From Acidicapsa acidisoli (lineage in GTDB: Bacteria > Acidobacteriota > Terriglobia > Terriglobales > Acidobacteriaceae): DNA of 64,000 bases. Positions 54,887-64,000 of this stretch are shown in pieces (the first letter of the stretch is position 1; each line of letters starts with the position of its first letter). Location: the NCBI RefSeq assembly GCF_025685625.1, contig NZ_JAGSYI010000003.1:372001-436000 (forward strand). The letters run 5' to 3'. Below the pieces are notes generated by a model. The model worked only from the letters and a program-made list of their open reading frames with translations. It made no database searches and was not told where the DNA came from. The position numbers and the translations under genes are program-made.

Positions 54887-54907
54887 AATGTGTAAGGATC
54901 GCACATT
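54887..54907. promoter_or_regulatory. Candidate VapB operator
   Basis: Perfect inverted repeat AATGTG-N9-CACATT, 13 bases upstream of the vapB start, in the position expected for VapB/VapC autorepression. A TTGCGCAA palindrome lies just beyond it. Confidence 0.5.
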
Positions 54908-54946
54908 TTATGTGTATTGCGCAATGCGGTGACGTATTCAGGCGGC

Positions 54947-57091
54947 CTACTTCAACCGCGCTCCGATTGGAACATCTTCGAGGAAGCCAGCCAGCACGGG
55001 CGCCCCGTGATCGCCGATCGAGGCTGCTACGACCATGCCGTTCGACTCCAGGCCGCGCAGTTTCCGCGGAGCCAGGTTGGCCACGATAACGACCTTGCGC
55101 CCGATCAGCTTCTCCGGCTCGTAGTACTGGGCGATTCCGGCCAGAATCTGGCGCTTCTCATAGCCGAGATCGACTTCCAGACGCAGCAGTTTGTCGGCTT
55201 TTGGAACTCGTTCAGCCACCAGAATCTGCGCCACACGAAGTTCCACTTTGGCGAAGTCCTCAATGCCTATCTGCGCGATTCCCTCTCGGGCCGCGTCGGA
55301 ACCGGCAGCAGTCGTCTCCAAGGCAGAAGCTGCCGGCACGGCCGGTTCGGATACAGGAGCATGAACCGGCGCCTCGGTGCTCCCGGAGCATGGCGCAGTT
55401 GCTTCGCTGATAACTGGGGACGAACTAGCTTCCCCGCTCGAACCGCTGACCGCTGCTACGGCGCTTAGATTGTTTCCACTCTCAAGACTTTGCATACGCT
55501 CAATCGCATCCTTTTCTGCGCGAGGGAAGAGCGGCGCAGGCTCGGCAAAGCTTGTGCCTGCCCGCAACCCTCCCCATGCGAGATCTTTCAGATCGCCACG
55601 CTTGGCGGCTTCTTCGATATTGCCTAAACCTAGCTGCAGCCATACCTTACCCGTAGATTCCGGAAGTATCGGATGCACCAAAGCCGTGATGATTCGGATC
55701 GCTTCCGCTGCGGTTGCAAGCACCCTCGCCTGAGTCTTTGCGTGGGCTTCGTCGGAAACCTCGGCTGGTTTCTTCCAAGGAGCAGAAGCAGTCAGATAGC
55801 CGTCTACAGCAGCGACCAGCGCCCAGAGCGACTCAAGCGCACGCGAGAAATCCATCGCCTCGAATTGGGTATTGAACTCGACAATGGTCAGCCCCGCATC
55901 ATTCTGAATCGATGTTTCTGCGTCCCCCATAGGTCCGGTCTCGGGCAACACACCGCCGAAGTACCTATGCACCATATTGACCACGCGGCTCACCAGATTG
56001 CCGTAGCCGTTAGCCAGATCGGCGTTGTACCGCTGCACCAGAGCTTCGAAGGTGAAGTTGCCGTCGTGACCGAAGCTGATTTCGCGCAGCAGGAAGTAGC
56101 GCAGCGCATCCGCGCCGAGCACTTCGAGCACTGTTTCAGCTCGCACGATGTTACCGACCGACTTCGACATCTTCGTCTTGTCGAAGAGCAGCCAGCCGTT
56201 GGCGATGACCGACTTCGGCAGCGGCAGACCTGCAGCCATCAGAAACGCGGGCCAGTAAACGCAGTGAAAGCGGATGATCTCTTTGCCGACGAGATGCACG
56301 TTTGCCGGCCAGAATTTTTCGAAGCGAGCCTTATCTTCGGGCGCGTCTGAGCCATAGCCGAGCGCGGTGATATAGTTGACCAGCGCATCGAACCAGACAT
56401 AAATCACATGCTTCTCGTCACCCGGCACGGGTACGCCCCAGGAGACGCTCGTGCGGCTGACCGAGACGTCCTTGAGTGAGCTGCGCACGAAGGCGGTCAC
56501 TTCATTGCGGCGCGCTTCAGGCTGAACGAACTCAGGATGTGTCTCGTACAGTTCCAGCAGCTTGCGCTCAAAGGCTGAAAGCTTGAAGAAGTAATTCTCT
56601 TCGCTGATGGTTTCCGTGATGCGTCCACAATCGGGGCAGGGCGCACCGGGTGGCACATCGACAAATGCCTCGTCGGAGACGCAATACTGGCCGGTGTACG
56701 AGCCTTTGTAGATGAAGCCTCTGTCGTGCAACTCGGCAAATAACCGCTGCACTCCGCGCTTATGGCGGTCTTCTGTGGTGCGAATATAGTCGTCGTATGT
56801 GAGACCCATGCGATCCCAGAGCGAGCGAAACTCTCCGGAGATGGCGGTCGCGAATTCGGCGGGGCTCTTGCCTGCCAGCTTCGCGGAACGCTCGATCTTT
56901 TGCCCGTGCTCGTCTGTGCCGGTCAGGAACCACGTGGCAATTCCCTGGCTTCGCTTGCGCCGCGCGACGGCATCGCAAACGATCGTCGAATAGGCGTGAC
57001 CCAGGTGCGGCCGCGCGTTGACGTAATAAATCGGCGTGGTGATGTAAAACGAGTTGCGAGCGTCCTGCGACGGATTGGGCAGAGTAGGCAT
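54947..57091 (-). CDS. metG: Methionyl-tRNA synthetase
   Basis: A 714-residue class I synthetase. The catalytic core starts FYITTPIYYVNARPHLGHAY (HLGH in place of HIGH); the zinc knuckle is reduced to CPDCG; KMSKS is intact within FDKTKMSKSVGNIVRAETVL. After an Ala/Ser/Pro-rich linker of about 70 residues (from SLESGNNLSAVAAVSG), a C-terminal EMAP/tRNA-binding dimer domain occurs with FAKVELRVAQILVAERVPKA. ATG at 57091 (MPTLPNPSQDA) is used. It is divergent from argS, 214 bases away. Confidence 0.96.
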   Translation of the reverse strand: MPTLPNPSQDARNSFYITTPIYYVNARPHLGHAYSTIVCDAVARRKRSQGIATWFLTGTDEHGQKIERSAKLAGKSPAEFATAISGEFRSLWDRMGLTYDDYIRTTEDRHKRGVQRLFAELHDRGFIYKGSYTGQYCVSDEAFVDVPPGAPCPDCGRITETISEENYFFKLSAFERKLLELYETHPEFVQPEARRNEVTAFVRSSLKDVSVSRTSVSWGVPVPGDEKHVIYVWFDALVNYITALGYGSDAPEDKARFEKFWPANVHLVGKEIIRFHCVYWPAFLMAAGLPLPKSVIANGWLLFDKTKMSKSVGNIVRAETVLEVLGADALRYFLLREISFGHDGNFTFEALVQRYNADLANGYGNLVSRVVNMVHRYFGGVLPETGPMGDAETSIQNDAGLTIVEFNTQFEAMDFSRALESLWALVAAVDGYLTASAPWKKPAEVSDEAHAKTQARVLATAAEAIRIITALVHPILPESTGKVWLQLGLGNIEEAAKRGDLKDLAWGGLRAGTSFAEPAPLFPRAEKDAIERMQSLESGNNLSAVAAVSGSSGEASSSPVISEATAPCSGSTEAPVHAPVSEPAVPAASALETTAAGSDAAREGIAQIGIEDFAKVELRVAQILVAERVPKADKLLRLEVDLGYEKRQILAGIAQYYEPEKLIGRKVVIVANLAPRKLRGLESNGMVVAASIGDHGAPVLAGFLEDVPIGARLK

Positions 57092-57305
57092 AGATGCGAT
57101 GAGGGAATCTTCAGGAGCGCAGCATAACAACTTTGCTGAACTTGAGCTGACGTACCGTATCTATCTTAACTGATGCCCGGCGAAGAGCTTGCAAGGCGTT
57201 CGACGTGCTTGTAGTTCCCGTTCGCATTTCGTAGAACGACTCCTGGATGGCCAGTCCCCTGATAAAATCACCTAGGAAATCAGGGATTTTCAGAGGTTTC
57301 AGCCC

Positions 57306-59336
57306 GTGTATCTCGAATTGCAACAACGCCTGCTTACGCGGGTTCGCGCACTGATCCAGGACCAATACGGCATCGAACTCGGCCCCATCGCCATCGAGCA
57401 ACCGCCAGACCTCAAGCTCGGCGAATTCGCTTTGCCGGTAGCTTTTGAGCTGGCTCGTAAGCTGCGCAAGGCCCCAAAGATCATCGCCGCCGAGCTGGCG
57501 ACGCTATTGAATAACAGTCTCGAAACGGTCGCTCTCTTGCTGCCTTCGGAGTCCGAGGGAACCGCGCAGGGGCTTGCCATTTCGCGCTTTGAAGCGGCTG
57601 GGGCGGGTTATCTCAACGTCTATCTCAATCGCGGCTGCCTCGTTTCGGCTCTCGCTCAATTCGATATTCGTCCTGCGCCCAACTCAGGGTTGCATGTGCT
57701 GGTCGAGCACACCAGCATCAATCCCAACAAGGCTGCGCATGTTGGCCATTTGCGCAATGCGATCCTTGGCGATACGTTCGTCCGCATCCTGCGCGCGAAC
57801 GGGCAGAAGGTCGATGTGCAGAATTACATCGACAACACGGGCGTTCAGGTTGCCGATGTGGTGGTTGGCTTTCTGCATTTGGAAGGCAAGTCGCTGGCCG
57901 AGATTCGCTCTCTGATCGCGGGATTCGAGACAAACGGAGAGAAGTTCGATTATCTCTGCTGGGATGTCTACGCGCGCGTTTCGCAGTGGTATGACTCCGG
58001 CTCGGAAGAAGAGAACAAGCAGCGCAAGAGCTTGCGTTATGCAACCTTGCATGAAATCGAGGCGGGTGGAAACGAAACTGCTCTCGTTGCCGAACTAATT
58101 TCGATGGCGATTATTCGCCGCCATCTGGAAACCATGCTGCGCCTCGGCATCACGTATGACTTTCTGCCGCAGGAGAGCGAGATTCTGCATCTCAAATTCT
58201 GGGATCTGGCCTTCGAGCAGTTAAAGCAGACGGGGGTTCTCTACTTCGAGACGGAAGGCAAGAACAAGGGCTGCTGGGTGATGACGAGGCCGGACGCGAA
58301 GGCTGTCGAAGAAGGCGAGACCGACGAAGACGCCAAAGTCATCGTTCGATCGAACGGAACGGTGACCTACGTCGGCAAGGACATCGCATATCACCTGTGG
58401 AAGTTTGGCCTGCTGGGACGGGACTTTGGCTATCGTCCGTTCTTTGAGTATCCGGATCACACCTGCTGGATATCGACGGAGCACGGCGAAGAAACTCATC
58501 CGCACTTCGGCGGCGCGCAGGCCATCTATAACGTCATCGACTCGCGTCAATCCGACCCGCAGGCGAACGTGATTCAGGCGTTGCGCGGCATGGGCCACAC
58601 GGCTGAAGCGGATCGCTATACCCATTTCAGCTATGAGATGGTCGCACTGACGCCGCGATGCGCTCTCGAACTGGGCTATACGGTCGCGGAAGAAGACCTG
58701 GGCCGGCCATACATCGAAGTCAGCGGGCGCAAGGGCTTTGGCGTGAAGGCGGACGACCTGATCGACAAGCTGATCGCGGCCACACGCAAGGAGACGGGCG
58801 CACGGCAACCGGATCGCTCAGAAGAGGAACGGCAGCTCGTTGCCGAGCAGATTGCCATCGGCGCGCTGCGCTATTTCATGCTCAAGTTCACGCGCGGCAC
58901 GGTGATCGCCTTCGATTTCAAGGACGCGCTTAGCTTCGAGGGAGAAACCGGCCCTTATGTACAGTACGCGATCGTGCGCATCCGCAATATCTTTCGCAAG
59001 GCCGAAACGAGTCCGGAAAAAGTGCTGGCCCAATTCGCAACGCTCGATGCAGCTTCGCTGCTCAAAGATGCAGACGATATCTGGGGTATCTGGCTGCGCG
59101 CGAGCAAGCGTTCACTGACGCTGGACCAGTGCATTGCGACTTCAGAACCGGCGTATGTGGCGCGACATGTTTTTCAATTGGCACAGGAATTCAACAACTT
59201 CTACCATCGGCACCACATTCTCACCGAAGAAGATCCGGCGCGAAAGACGCTTCTGCTCGCTACGGCCGCTATCACGCTACGCGAGTTGGTGACCGTGCTG
59301 AGTTGGATGGGGATCGAATCGCCAGAGGTGATGTAG
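57306..59336 (+). CDS. argS: Arginyl-tRNA synthetase
   Basis: A 676-residue class I synthetase. The N-terminal Add-1 domain begins MYLELQQRLLTRVRALIQDQ. The HIGH-like motif is NPNKAAHVGHLRNAILGD, and the KMSKS position has the degenerate SGRKGFGVKADDLIDKL, as is common for ArgS. The C-terminal anticodon domain contains HVFQLAQEFNNFYHRHHILT. It is longer than the E. coli protein (577 residues) because of internal insertions such as SIAIIRRHLETMLRLGITYD nearby. Start is GTG with GAGG 10 bases upstream. Confidence 0.93.
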   Translation: MYLELQQRLLTRVRALIQDQYGIELGPIAIEQPPDLKLGEFALPVAFELARKLRKAPKIIAAELATLLNNSLETVALLLPSESEGTAQGLAISRFEAAGAGYLNVYLNRGCLVSALAQFDIRPAPNSGLHVLVEHTSINPNKAAHVGHLRNAILGDTFVRILRANGQKVDVQNYIDNTGVQVADVVVGFLHLEGKSLAEIRSLIAGFETNGEKFDYLCWDVYARVSQWYDSGSEEENKQRKSLRYATLHEIEAGGNETALVAELISMAIIRRHLETMLRLGITYDFLPQESEILHLKFWDLAFEQLKQTGVLYFETEGKNKGCWVMTRPDAKAVEEGETDEDAKVIVRSNGTVTYVGKDIAYHLWKFGLLGRDFGYRPFFEYPDHTCWISTEHGEETHPHFGGAQAIYNVIDSRQSDPQANVIQALRGMGHTAEADRYTHFSYEMVALTPRCALELGYTVAEEDLGRPYIEVSGRKGFGVKADDLIDKLIAATRKETGARQPDRSEEERQLVAEQIAIGALRYFMLKFTRGTVIAFDFKDALSFEGETGPYVQYAIVRIRNIFRKAETSPEKVLAQFATLDAASLLKDADDIWGIWLRASKRSLTLDQCIATSEPAYVARHVFQLAQEFNNFYHRHHILTEEDPARKTLLLATAAITLRELVTVLSWMGIESPEVM

Positions 59337-59385
59337 GAATCGGAGGGACGCCAACATCTCTCGCCTGTTATAACTTTTGGACGTT

Positions 59386-59793
59386 ATGACAAGCGCGGAA
59401 CAGACGAATTTACAGGTCATCCGACACTACCTGTCCGCACTGCAGGATGGTTCTGTTGGCGAGAAAATGAAGCGCTTCTTTACAGAAAGCGTCCGGCAGA
59501 TTGAATTGCCAAACAAGTTGAATCCGAACGGCCAGGAGAGCGACCTGGCAAGCATGCTCAGACGCAGCGAGCAAGGAAAAAAGGTCCTGTCCAACCAAAG
59601 TTACGAGATAGTATCGGAGGTCGCCCAGGGAACTCGCGTCGCGGTTGAGGCTCGATGGGTTGGAGTTCTCGCTGTGCCCTTCAGAACGATTCCGGTTGGA
59701 ACGGAAATAAAAGCGCATCTTGCGATGTTCTTCGAGATGGAAGATGGAAGGATCGCTCTTCAGCGCAACTACGATTGCTTTGAACCCTGGTAG
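59386..59793 (+). CDS. SnoaL-like (NTF2-fold) protein
   Basis: A 135-residue single-domain protein of the SnoaL/NTF2 type: VIRHYLSALQDGSVGEKMKR, FFTESVRQIELPNKLNP, GTRVAVEARWVGVL, and MFFEMEDGRIALQRNYDCFE, which is the usual end of the fold. Such proteins are isomerases, cyclases or of unknown role; no substrate is implied. ATG at 59386 is used. It is separate from argS, 49 bases upstream. Confidence 0.82.
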   Translation: MTSAEQTNLQVIRHYLSALQDGSVGEKMKRFFTESVRQIELPNKLNPNGQESDLASMLRRSEQGKKVLSNQSYEIVSEVAQGTRVAVEARWVGVLAVPFRTIPVGTEIKAHLAMFFEMEDGRIALQRNYDCFEPW

Positions 59794-59828
59794 TCGTCTC
59801 TCGAAAGCTAAGTTAACGATCCTAAATC

Positions 59829-60290
59829 TTAGTCCTGACCATCCATTTCGCCCTGCTCGTCGCGAGCGAAAATGCGGATTGCGGAGCGAATCGGCGCGGC
59901 GTAGCGCTCCGGCATAAGGCATTTCTGCATGCTGGCGTCGCAGACAAGATGCGCCGTCTCACCCTCGGCCAGCAGCAGTTGACCCTCTCGCGCGTTTGAG
60001 GCGCGGATAATGCGATAGGCAAACTTGAGCAGCGAGCCGCGCAACAGGATCGGCCCGGCTTCAATCAGGATCAGATCGTCATAGCGCGCCGGAGCCTTGT
60101 AGCGGCAGGTGGCTTCGACGACTGGAAGAATGCAGCCGTCCTCCATCTCCATCTGCTTGTAGTCAAAGCCCAGCGAGCGCATGAACTCCACGCGCCCAAC
60201 CTCAAACCACACCAGGTAATTGGCGTAATAGACCACGCCCATCTGGTCGGTTTCCGCATAACGCACTCGTAGTTCGGTAACGACGGACAT
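59829..60290 (-). CDS. Acyl-CoA thioesterase, YbgC/4HBT family
   Basis: A 153-residue hot-dog-fold thioesterase. VTELRVRYAETDQMGVVYYA then NYLVWFEVGRVEFMRSLGF is the 4HBT signature with the catalytic Asp. The central part, RYKAPARYDDLILIEAGPIL, is typical. ATG at 60290 is used. It lies in the uppS-cdsA-dxr-rseP strand order, 36 bases after rseP, so it may share that transcript. Confidence 0.88.
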   Translation of the reverse strand: MSVVTELRVRYAETDQMGVVYYANYLVWFEVGRVEFMRSLGFDYKQMEMEDGCILPVVEATCRYKAPARYDDLILIEAGPILLRGSLLKFAYRIIRASNAREGQLLLAEGETAHLVCDASMQKCLMPERYAAPIRSAIRIFARDEQGEMDGQD

Positions 60291-60326
60291 GGGGCAACTT
60301 TCTTTCGATCTCAGACGATTCATGTT

Positions 60327-61754
60327 CTACGGCTTGGATTGAGCGAATATCGATAACTTGGAGATGTCGTTGAAGACGATATAGCCGAAAAACACGATGA
60401 TCAGAACGAATGCCACCTGATAGATACGTTCTTTGAAGACCATGTTCACGTCGCGCCGCAGGATGCTCTCAATGATCAGGAAGAGAATCATGCCGCCGTC
60501 CAGAATCGGGAATGGAAGCAGATTGAGGATGCCCAGATTCAGGCTAAGCGCGGCCATGATGCGGAATTTGGCTTCCCAGCCGGGGGTCTCGGCGGCCATA
60601 CCGGTCTGCTGCGCGATTCCAATGGGCGAGGAGAGCGTGTTGACCGACATCCGGTGCGTCAGCAGCCGCTTGAGGACTTCGAGAATCAGCAGCGAGTTTT
60701 CGCGGCTGAATTTGACCGAAGCCTTCACCGCCTTTGGAAAAGGCATCTGCTCGATGCGCGACGGCGGCGGCGCTCCCATGAACCCGATGTGCCAGGCAGA
60801 GCCGTCCGGTCCCTGATCCAGCCTTGGCTGAATCACGACCGAGGATGTATTTCCGGCGTGCTCCAGTTGCACGGTGACCGATGCGCCTTTGCGATCCTGT
60901 AGATAAGCGACGATTGTCGGGGTACCGTGAAATTGGTGTCCGTCAATGGAGAGAATCTGGTCGCCGCTCTGCATTCCCGCCTTCAACGCAGGGGAAGCGT
61001 CGCTGACCGAGCTGACCTTGACCGGCCCCGGTTGGATTACTGGAAGCAGACCGATCTTGTCCAGCGTGAAGTCAGCCGCCGCCTTCGACGCAGGCGTTCC
61101 ATCGGAAAGCGGCAAGGTCGCGGTGATGCGCTGTCCGTTGCGTTCGACGACGACCGGAACGCTATGACTGATGTTCTCGCTTTGCAGGTTCAGCGCGGTG
61201 TGCTCGTAGACCTCTTCCCAGGAGGGCTTCTTCTGGCCGTCAAAACTGACGATCGTGTCTCCGGCCATCAACCCAGCGTTGGCTGCCGTCGATCCCGGAA
61301 TCACCCAATCCAGTTGGATTGGCTGGTCCTCATAGAGCGGCACCTCATTGTGCAGCATATAGAAGCCGGTCATCAGGCCCAGGGCGAGCACAAAATTTGC
61401 GAATGGACCGGCAAACCCGATGATCATCCGCTGCCAGCGCGGATGCGAGGTCAGGGCTCCTGGATCCTCCTTCTGCTCAGCCAGCGTTTCGCCATCTGCG
61501 CCCTGAAGGGACAGGTTCTCCCCCGGCATCGACTCGCCGGTCATCTTCACGTATCCGCCCAGCGGGGTTGCCGAGATGCAGTAATCCGTCTCGCCGATCT
61601 TGATGCCAAAGAGCCGTGGCGGAAAACCAATCGAAAACTGCTCGACACGCACGCCGCAGAGTTTGGCCGCAAGAAAGTGGCCAAATTCATGGACCAATAC
61701 CAGAATGCCGAGGACAATTACGACGGAAACGAGATCGACGAGAAATGTGTGCAT
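60327..61754 (-). CDS. rseP: Site-2 protease RseP (membrane zinc metalloprotease)
   Basis: A 475-residue intramembrane protease that cleaves anti-sigma factors or signal peptides. Zinc site HEFGH at residues 22-26 in the first membrane segment, and LDG in LNLLPFPILDGGMILFLIIE near the C-terminus. Two PDZ-like regions lie between, the first near GSTAANAGLMAGDTIVSFDG, the second near SPALKAGMQSGDQILSIDGH. The final membrane segment is YQVAFVLIIVFFGYIVFNDI. It is placed between dxr and the thioesterase gene, as in many bacteria. Confidence 0.95.
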   Translation of the reverse strand: MHTFLVDLVSVVIVLGILVLVHEFGHFLAAKLCGVRVEQFSIGFPPRLFGIKIGETDYCISATPLGGYVKMTGESMPGENLSLQGADGETLAEQKEDPGALTSHPRWQRMIIGFAGPFANFVLALGLMTGFYMLHNEVPLYEDQPIQLDWVIPGSTAANAGLMAGDTIVSFDGQKKPSWEEVYEHTALNLQSENISHSVPVVVERNGQRITATLPLSDGTPASKAAADFTLDKIGLLPVIQPGPVKVSSVSDASPALKAGMQSGDQILSIDGHQFHGTPTIVAYLQDRKGASVTVQLEHAGNTSSVVIQPRLDQGPDGSAWHIGFMGAPPPSRIEQMPFPKAVKASVKFSRENSLLILEVLKRLLTHRMSVNTLSSPIGIAQQTGMAAETPGWEAKFRIMAALSLNLGILNLLPFPILDGGMILFLIIESILRRDVNMVFKERIYQVAFVLIIVFFGYIVFNDISKLSIFAQSKP

Positions 61755-61789
61755 AAATGCGCGTGCAATACCTCTGAACTTCTGTGGGG

Positions 61790-62962
61790 CTAAACGCGAA
61801 TAGCAGCTGCGGAGACAACCTCGCGAGCCCGTTCACGCGCCTGAGAATCGGCTTCCAACACCCCGGCAATCGTCTCCGGATGATGGGCAGGGGTCCGTTC
61901 CAGGACCTCTTCTATTGTACGCGGGATACCAAGAAACGGTATCCGGCGGCCTAGAAAAGCGTCTACTGCGACCTCGTCGGCGGCATTCAGGGCGATGCAA
62001 TGCGCTCCGCCCATCTCCGCCGCCTCGTAGGCCAGACGGAGGCAGGGGAAGCGCTCGAAGTCCGGCGGAGCGAAATCGAGGTGCGAAAGCGCAGCCAGAT
62101 CGAAGGTCAGGGACGACGCGGGTCGCTCCGGGTAAGCCAGTGCGTAGAGAATCGGAAGCCGCATGTCGGTGACGGAAATCTGCGCCAGAATCGACCCGTC
62201 GATGTACTCGACCAGCGAATGCACCGTCGACTGCGGATGCACCGTCACCCGGATCTGTGACGCAGGCAGGTCGAACAGGCGGCAGGCCTCAATCACTTCA
62301 AGGCCTTTGTTGAGCATCGTGGCCGAATCAATCGTGATCCGCTGGCCCATCACCCAGGTCGGGTGCTTGAGCGCCTGTTCAGGGGTGATCCCGGCAAATT
62401 GCTCGAGCGGCCACTGGCGAAATGGACCGCCTGAGGCTGTCAGCCAGACTTGCTTGACCTCGGCGGTTGTTCCTACCCGCATGCACTGATGCACGGCGTT
62501 GTGCTCGGAGTCGATGGGCAGTAATGGCACATTCCGCTCACGGGCAGCGGCGGTCAGGATCTCGCCGGCGGCGACCATGCACTCCTTGTTGGCCAGCCCG
62601 ACTGGCTTGCCCGCCAGAATTGCAGCGTGCGTCGCTTCGAGCCCCGCGACGCCAACGATCGCGGAAACAGCGAAATCCACATCCGGATGCGTCGCGCAAA
62701 CCACGCTGCCGGCCGTGCCCCACAGCACTTCGACGCCTGTCGTGCCTGCGGCTTTGAGGCGGTGGGCCAGCTCTGCGGCCAGCTCTTCCGTGGCCAGCGA
62801 AACGACGCGCGGACGCCACCGCCGGGCCTGCTCAAAGGCCGCGTCGAGATTGCGTCCAGCCGCCAGCGTGGCGACCGAGTACCGATCCGGATAGGAGGAA
62901 ACTATCGATAGGGTGCTCTGGCCAATGGAGCCAGTGGAACCGAGAATTGCCAGGCGCTTCAA
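61790..62962 (-). CDS. dxr: 1-deoxy-D-xylulose-5-phosphate reductoisomerase
   Basis: A 390-residue enzyme of the MEP isoprenoid pathway, converting DXP to MEP with NADPH. Motifs are KRLAILGSTGSIGQSTLSIV (dinucleotide fold), KPVGLANKECMVAAGEILTA, VPLLPIDSEHNAVHQCM, TASGGPFRQWPLEQFAGITP and PTWVMGQRITIDSATMLNKG. All catalytic residues are visible. TTG at 62962 is chosen since it starts directly before the family start; GTG at 62983 is an alternative. It lies 25 bases after cdsA. Confidence 0.96.
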   Translation of the reverse strand: MKRLAILGSTGSIGQSTLSIVSSYPDRYSVATLAAGRNLDAAFEQARRWRPRVVSLATEELAAELAHRLKAAGTTGVEVLWGTAGSVVCATHPDVDFAVSAIVGVAGLEATHAAILAGKPVGLANKECMVAAGEILTAAARERNVPLLPIDSEHNAVHQCMRVGTTAEVKQVWLTASGGPFRQWPLEQFAGITPEQALKHPTWVMGQRITIDSATMLNKGLEVIEACRLFDLPASQIRVTVHPQSTVHSLVEYIDGSILAQISVTDMRLPILYALAYPERPASSLTFDLAALSHLDFAPPDFERFPCLRLAYEAAEMGGAHCIALNAADEVAVDAFLGRRIPFLGIPRTIEEVLERTPAHHPETIAGVLEADSQARERAREVVSAAAIRV

Positions 62963-62987
62963 GTAGTTATTCGATCCTTGCACAGCA

Positions 62988-63809
62988 CTAAAAGTGCTGG
63001 ATAACCTGAGCGTACCACAGCACGGGAGCCGCAAACAGCAGAGCGTCGATGCGGTCCAGAACTCCGCCGTGGCCCGGCAGGAGCGCTCCGGAATCCTTGA
63101 CCCCCGCCGACCGCTTGAGCGCCGACTCTGCCAGATCGCCCACCTGCGCCGCCACATTCACGAGCAGGGCCAGAAGGAGCCAGTGCGAGATCGGACCAGG
63201 AAACGCCAAAACCAGAATTTCGCGCCGGGAAAGCTGTACCGCCAGAACGATCAGCAGGAATGTGACAAGCAGGCTGCCGAAAACTGAGCCGATTGTGCCT
63301 TCCCATGTCTTGTTGGGGCTGAGCTGCGGAGCGAGCTTGTGCCGTCCCAGGCTCCGCCCCACGTATAGTGCAACGATATCGCCGGCCCACACCGCGCAGA
63401 GAAGAAACGCCACCAGCGATTTGCCATCTTCCGAACTTCGCAACACGGGCAGAGAGATCAGAGTAAAACCGGTATAGAGCAGGCAAAAAACCGCGTTCGA
63501 CGCATCCTGCAGCACTTCGGCAATGGGCACCGCGAAGGCGCAATAAACCAGCAGCCCGAGCGAAAGCGCGCCGAGCGCGGCCACCAGCTTATCCGGCCAG
63601 AGAAAATTGACTGCGAAGAGAATAGCGATAGCTGCCAGAACGGGAATCCGCGGCACCCGTGAGCCAGTTGCCTGCGCGATCGCCAGATACTCCCACGCCG
63701 CCAGCATGGCGACCGCGCCTACAGCGACCGTCACAAGCCAATCGGGCCCCAGAAATACCAGGACTATGACCAGGGGAATAAGAACCAGAGCTGTAAGTAT
63801 TCTTTTCAT
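62988..63809 (-). CDS. cdsA: Phosphatidate cytidylyltransferase
   Basis: A 273-residue membrane enzyme making CDP-diacylglycerol for phospholipids. Several membrane segments (LTALVLIPLVIVLVFLGPDW near the start) and the family signature near the C-terminal half, KLAPQLSPNKTWEGTIGSVF, then KRSAGVKDSGALLPGHGGVL with DRIDALLF. ATG at 63809 (MKRILTALVL) is used. It is between uppS and dxr on the same strand. Confidence 0.95.
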   Translation of the reverse strand: MKRILTALVLIPLVIVLVFLGPDWLVTVAVGAVAMLAAWEYLAIAQATGSRVPRIPVLAAIAILFAVNFLWPDKLVAALGALSLGLLVYCAFAVPIAEVLQDASNAVFCLLYTGFTLISLPVLRSSEDGKSLVAFLLCAVWAGDIVALYVGRSLGRHKLAPQLSPNKTWEGTIGSVFGSLLVTFLLIVLAVQLSRREILVLAFPGPISHWLLLALLVNVAAQVGDLAESALKRSAGVKDSGALLPGHGGVLDRIDALLFAAPVLWYAQVIQHF

Positions 63810-63878
63810 GCAGGCTAGAGAATACATCAGTGGCCTGCGAGGCATCGACGCGGGAAATCGGCTGAGGAAGCAGGAGTT

Positions 63879-64000
63879 CTAGCCGGCTGCTGAGCGAACC
63901 TCTGCGGTCATATCCTGCTCATCGGCCGACCCTTCCCGTTCAGCCTCACCGAGGCCGCCATAACGCCGTTCGCGACGCTGATAGGCCGCAATCGCTTCCA
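63879..64000 (-). CDS. uppS: Undecaprenyl diphosphate synthase, C-terminal end
   Basis: Only the last 40 residues lie in the window. The minus-strand reading EAIAAYQRRERRYGGLGEAE fits the conserved C-terminus of cis-prenyltransferases (AxxxYQxRxRRFGG), followed by a variable tail and a stop at 63879-63881. The position just before cdsA fits the common uppS-cdsA-dxr order. The rest is beyond the right edge. Confidence 0.85.
   Translation of the reverse strand, partial: EAIAAYQRRERRYGGLGEAEREGSADEQDMTAEVRSAAG

Overview
The window looks like chromosomal DNA of an acidobacterium, probably Terriglobia. This is inferred from the moderately high GC content, the uppS-cdsA-dxr-rseP order, a complete Tad pilus locus with CpaE/CpaF-type proteins, many GT87 membrane glycosyltransferases, and short GGGGCT-AA-AGCCCC palindromes of a kind I associate with this phylum. 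No rRNA, tRNA, CRISPR array, transposase or integrase was seen.

Layout. 1-3.7 kb: the broken end of a TPR/ATP-grasp gene, a secreted protein, a CruF-like carotenoid enzyme and a small membrane protein. 3.8-11.2 kb (minus strand): polA, a small membrane protein, queA, a DUF374 acyltransferase and an ABC-2 exporter. 11.4-14.3 kb (minus): a large membrane protein coupled to a sigma-54 activator (NtrC family). 15.1-30.3 kb: Tad/Flp pilus locus, in order prepilin peptidase cpaA, cpaE, cpaF, tadB, tadC, a 31-residue membrane peptide, DUF192, PilZ, tadE, tadG, two Flp pilins, an opposed TonB-like gene, cpaB, the secretin cpaC and a second DUF192 gene. 30.4-48.4 kb: surface glycan genes (GT87, GT39-like and GT2 enzymes, an acyltransferase-3, GtrA) with a third Flp pilin and a decayed fourth one in the middle. 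48.5-64 kb: housekeeping genes (methyltransferase, EamA, AI-2E family, polyprenyl synthase, yajQ, tatD, vapBC, metG, argS, thioesterase, rseP, dxr, cdsA, uppS end).

Main result. Four start sites of the pilus system (cpaA, flp1, cpaB and the distant flp3) each carry a -24/-12 sigma-54 promoter with the obligatory GG-N10-GC spacing. Each also has an 18-bp imperfect palindrome of the form TGTNNAC-N4-GTNNACA lying 61, 61, 61 and 62 bp upstream of the -24 TGG. A second left half-site lies 30-33 bp further upstream in every case. This reads as a sigma-54 regulon with fixed enhancer geometry. The likely activator is the divergently placed regulator at 12898-14292, which has an altered receiver and a GAFTGT loop. 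The regulon joins the core Tad locus to a pilin gene inside the glycosyltransferase region, which suggests, as inference only, a co-regulated and possibly glycosylated pilus.
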